From Eubacterium sp. (GTDB lineage: Bacteria; Bacillota; Clostridia; Lachnospirales; Lachnospiraceae), in contig JAGBNF010000038.1 in NCBI GenBank assembly GCA_017634555.1, positions 24,630 through 88,629 on the forward strand: a DNA stretch of 64,000 nucleotides. The letters run 5' to 3'. Positions 62,604-64,000 of this stretch are shown here, in pieces. Made by a program: the position numbers and the translations under genes. How positions within the stretch are numbered: position 1 is the stretch's first letter; the number at the start of each line of letters is the position of its first letter. The notes under the pieces were generated by a model. It did no database searches. It was given only the letters and a program-made list of their open reading frames with translations, and was not told the origin of the DNA.

Positions 62604-63563
62604 ATGGGCAGCAAGAAGAAATTTGACTTTAAATTCCTGGGCTTTGTATTACTTGTTATATTAGCCTTTAATCTTTCGGCAATCATTACATTTTTCCTGA
62701 GGTTCAACATGCTGATGCAGAGACCTTATAGCAGGATAAGCGTTAAGTGGTCGGATGAAGTAGGAAAGATATATAATGACCTTCCGGTAGGGGACGGAAA
62801 AGTGCTCTATGATCTCTATGTTCCGGAAGGACTGGACAGCAGTGCAAAGCAGCATCTGGTAATGTATATCCATAGCGGAAACTTCTCCAGCGGAGATAAG
62901 GACGATGCGGTATTTATCGGAAGATATCTGGCGTCGAAGGGATATATAATGGCAGCTGTTAACTATACACCGGTTGATGAGAGTAAAGGCTTCGGCGTTG
63001 ATGATGCGGTGAACGAGCTCTACGGAACTGCCGATACGGTGGTTAAGAAATGTAAGGAGCTGGGATACGATATAGAGAATATGGCAGTCTGCGGAGAGTA
63101 TGCAGGCGGAACTCTGGCACTGCTTTACGGCTCTAGGGCACCTGAGAAATCTCCGGTTCCTGTTGTACTTGTTTTCGAGCAGACAGGACCGACAAGCTTT
63201 GATCCGGAGAAATGGGGATATCAGGGTGAAGAGGCAGTGAGCCTTGTAAATATGATGACAGGCAGCAGCTTTACAGTAGATGATATCGGAAGTGATGCAT
63301 ATATAAAGGCATATAAGGAAATATCTCCGGATAACTATACGGGAGCAGATCATGTGCCGGTGATCATGGCATACGGACTTAAGGATAAAATCGTACCATC
63401 GGCTATGGCTTCTGAATATTCGGGAGCGCTTAAGAAGGCAGGGGTTGATGCAGTGCTTATTGAGTTTCCGAAATCCGGTCATCTCATGATCCAGGATAAG
63501 GATAAAAATGTGCTCTATTATGATACCGTTGATAGCTATTTGGAGAAATATATGTTAAAATAA
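62604..63563 (+). CDS. Membrane-anchored alpha/beta hydrolase with altered nucleophile elbow
   Basis: 319 residues: a basic start, one membrane anchor (about residues 9-34, FLGFVLLVILAFNLSAIITF), then an alpha/beta-hydrolase fold of the acetyl-esterase (hormone-sensitive lipase) type. The oxyanion segment is degenerate (YIHSGNFSSGDKDD in place of HGGG), and the elbow reads CGEYAGGTLA, with Tyr where GxSxG has the Ser. The late His segment FPKSGHLMIQD and the Asp region AYGLKDKIVP are kept. The ATG at 62604 has AGGAGG 4 bases upstream. Hydrolytic activity is doubtful; binding or a sensing role is possible. It belongs to the DUF58-transglutaminase operon. Confidence 0.85.
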   Translation: MGSKKKFDFKFLGFVLLVILAFNLSAIITFFLRFNMLMQRPYSRISVKWSDEVGKIYNDLPVGDGKVLYDLYVPEGLDSSAKQHLVMYIHSGNFSSGDKDDAVFIGRYLASKGYIMAAVNYTPVDESKGFGVDDAVNELYGTADTVVKKCKELGYDIENMAVCGEYAGGTLALLYGSRAPEKSPVPVVLVFEQTGPTSFDPEKWGYQGEEAVSLVNMMTGSSFTVDDIGSDAYIKAYKEISPDNYTGADHVPVIMAYGLKDKIVPSAMASEYSGALKKAGVDAVLIEFPKSGHLMIQDKDKNVLYYDTVDSYLEKYMLK

Positions 63564-63625
63564 TCGTTGGTTAACGATTCATGCGGCAGGATTTGCTGCA
63601 GGCATAATAAAGGAGGTTAAGTAAT

Positions 63626-63847
63626 ATGGGTTTTAAAGATGTAGGAGCAAAGGTAGAAGAGGTTAAGGGCAAGATTGACGAGGCTCTTGCAAAGACAGAT
63701 ATTGATGAGAAGATCATGGCTAATTCAGACGAGATCAAGAAGAATGCAAAGTCTATTCTTGATAAGACAGATATCGATGAGAAGCTCAAGAACAGAGCTG
63801 AAAAACTCCTGTCAGGCAAGAAGGAAGACGGAAGCGATAACGCCTGA
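63626..63847 (+). CDS. Small charged repeat protein
   Basis: A 73-residue, soluble, Lys/Glu/Asp-rich, probably all-helical protein. The segment KTDIDEK occurs twice (residues 23-29 and 47-53) in a 24-residue period, with KI or KL after it. No family is recognised; no Cys, no membrane helix. An AAAGGAGG site lies 8 bases before the ATG, so it is well expressed by this measure. It stands between the envelope operon and a tRNA gene and ends before a hairpin at 63900. A stress or structural role is guesswork. Confidence 0.75.
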   Translation: MGFKDVGAKVEEVKGKIDEALAKTDIDEKIMANSDEIKKNAKSILDKTDIDEKLKNRAEKLLSGKKEDGSDNA

Positions 63848-63899
63848 AAAAAAATCAAGTTAGTACTTGAAATTATCATGAAAAAATATTATTATGTTT

Positions 63900-63938
63900 A
63901 AGCTGTGTCGCAGGTACTATGTATCTGCGACAGCTTTA
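63900..63938 (+). terminator. Hairpin terminator before the tRNA gene
   Basis: AAGCTG..TCGCAG pairs with CTGCGA..CAGCTT (63900-63913 with 63925-63936), with a two-base bulge and an 11-base loop; only TTT follows. It may end the small-protein transcript. Confidence 0.6.
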
Positions 63939-63947
63939 ACTAAATAA

Positions 63948-64000
<53 letters not shown>

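Noticed and set aside
62661-63482. Minus-strand open frame of 273 codons opposite the hydrolase gene
   Set aside because: The plus strand carries a recognisable hydrolase with a good start; the antisense frame is Cys/His/Ile-rich and matches nothing.

Overview
The window looks like chromosomal DNA of a moderately low-GC, Gram-positive, xylan-degrading anaerobe of the Lachnospiraceae, most like Butyrivibrio or Pseudobutyrivibrio. This taxon is inferred from gene content and protein style (GH10/GH115/GH8 xylan genes, YesL, GPH symporter, Firmicutes-type galT and Psd, strong purine-rich ribosome binding sites); no marker gene is present to prove it. No phage, insertion sequence, CRISPR array or rRNA is seen. 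The coding density is high and no gene-free stretch exceeds about 260 bases.

Region 1 (1-21754, all on +) is a large glucuronoarabinoxylan utilisation locus. It opens with two permease genes of a carbohydrate ABC importer (the first cut by the window edge), followed by a GH8 Rex-type exo-oligoxylanase, a YesL membrane protein and an unknown membrane protein. After a terminator come intracellular GH43, GH51 and GH115 enzymes that strip arabinose, xylose and (4-O-methyl)glucuronate from imported oligosaccharides. The full hexuronate pathway is interleaved (UxaC, UxuB, UxuA, KDG kinase, KDPG aldolase), together with two esterases. It ends with the only secreted enzyme, a lipoprotein xylanase CBM22-GH10-CBM9. 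A third esterase (22008-22985, -) faces it across a nested hairpin. The logic is: cut xylan at the cell surface, import the decorated oligomers, then de-esterify, debranch and ferment them inside.

Region 2 (23183-32065) holds a DUF4342 protein, a GlsB-type membrane protein, and an AraC regulator divergent from a five-gene oxidoreductase/isomerase operon of unknown substrate. The last gene of that operon, an FMN-dependent alpha-hydroxy-acid oxidoreductase, is broken by one in-frame TGA. A lipoprotein serpin follows.

Region 3 (32243-41581) is housekeeping and envelope: patatin-like lipase, CPA2 antiporter, an EF-G paralogue with an unusual G4 motif, an AI-2E family permease, and a tight phospholipid operon (YbhN-like flippase, PssA, Psd, PAP2).

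Region 4 (41674-48530) is a TetR - GH2 - GPH symporter - GH36 alpha-galactosidase operon. Region 5 (48625-54899) has a very large J-domain-like/TPR protein divergent from two zinc-ribbon membrane proteins, none of known function. Region 6 (54964-59036) is galKT divergent from a LacI-type regulator, with an array of TTTAGTAAA operators placed identically inside both promoters. Region 7 (59075-63847) is a DUF58 - transglutaminase - 32-residue membrane peptide - membrane-anchored alpha/beta hydrolase operon, whose hydrolase has Tyr in place of the nucleophile Ser, followed by a small repeat protein. The window ends inside a tRNA-Pro(CGG) gene.

I see no single system that is certainly new. The best candidates for undescribed biology are the J-like/TPR plus zinc-ribbon cluster, the micropeptide/pseudo-esterase pair, the AraC-controlled redox operon, and the EF-G paralogue with a degenerate guanine-specificity motif.
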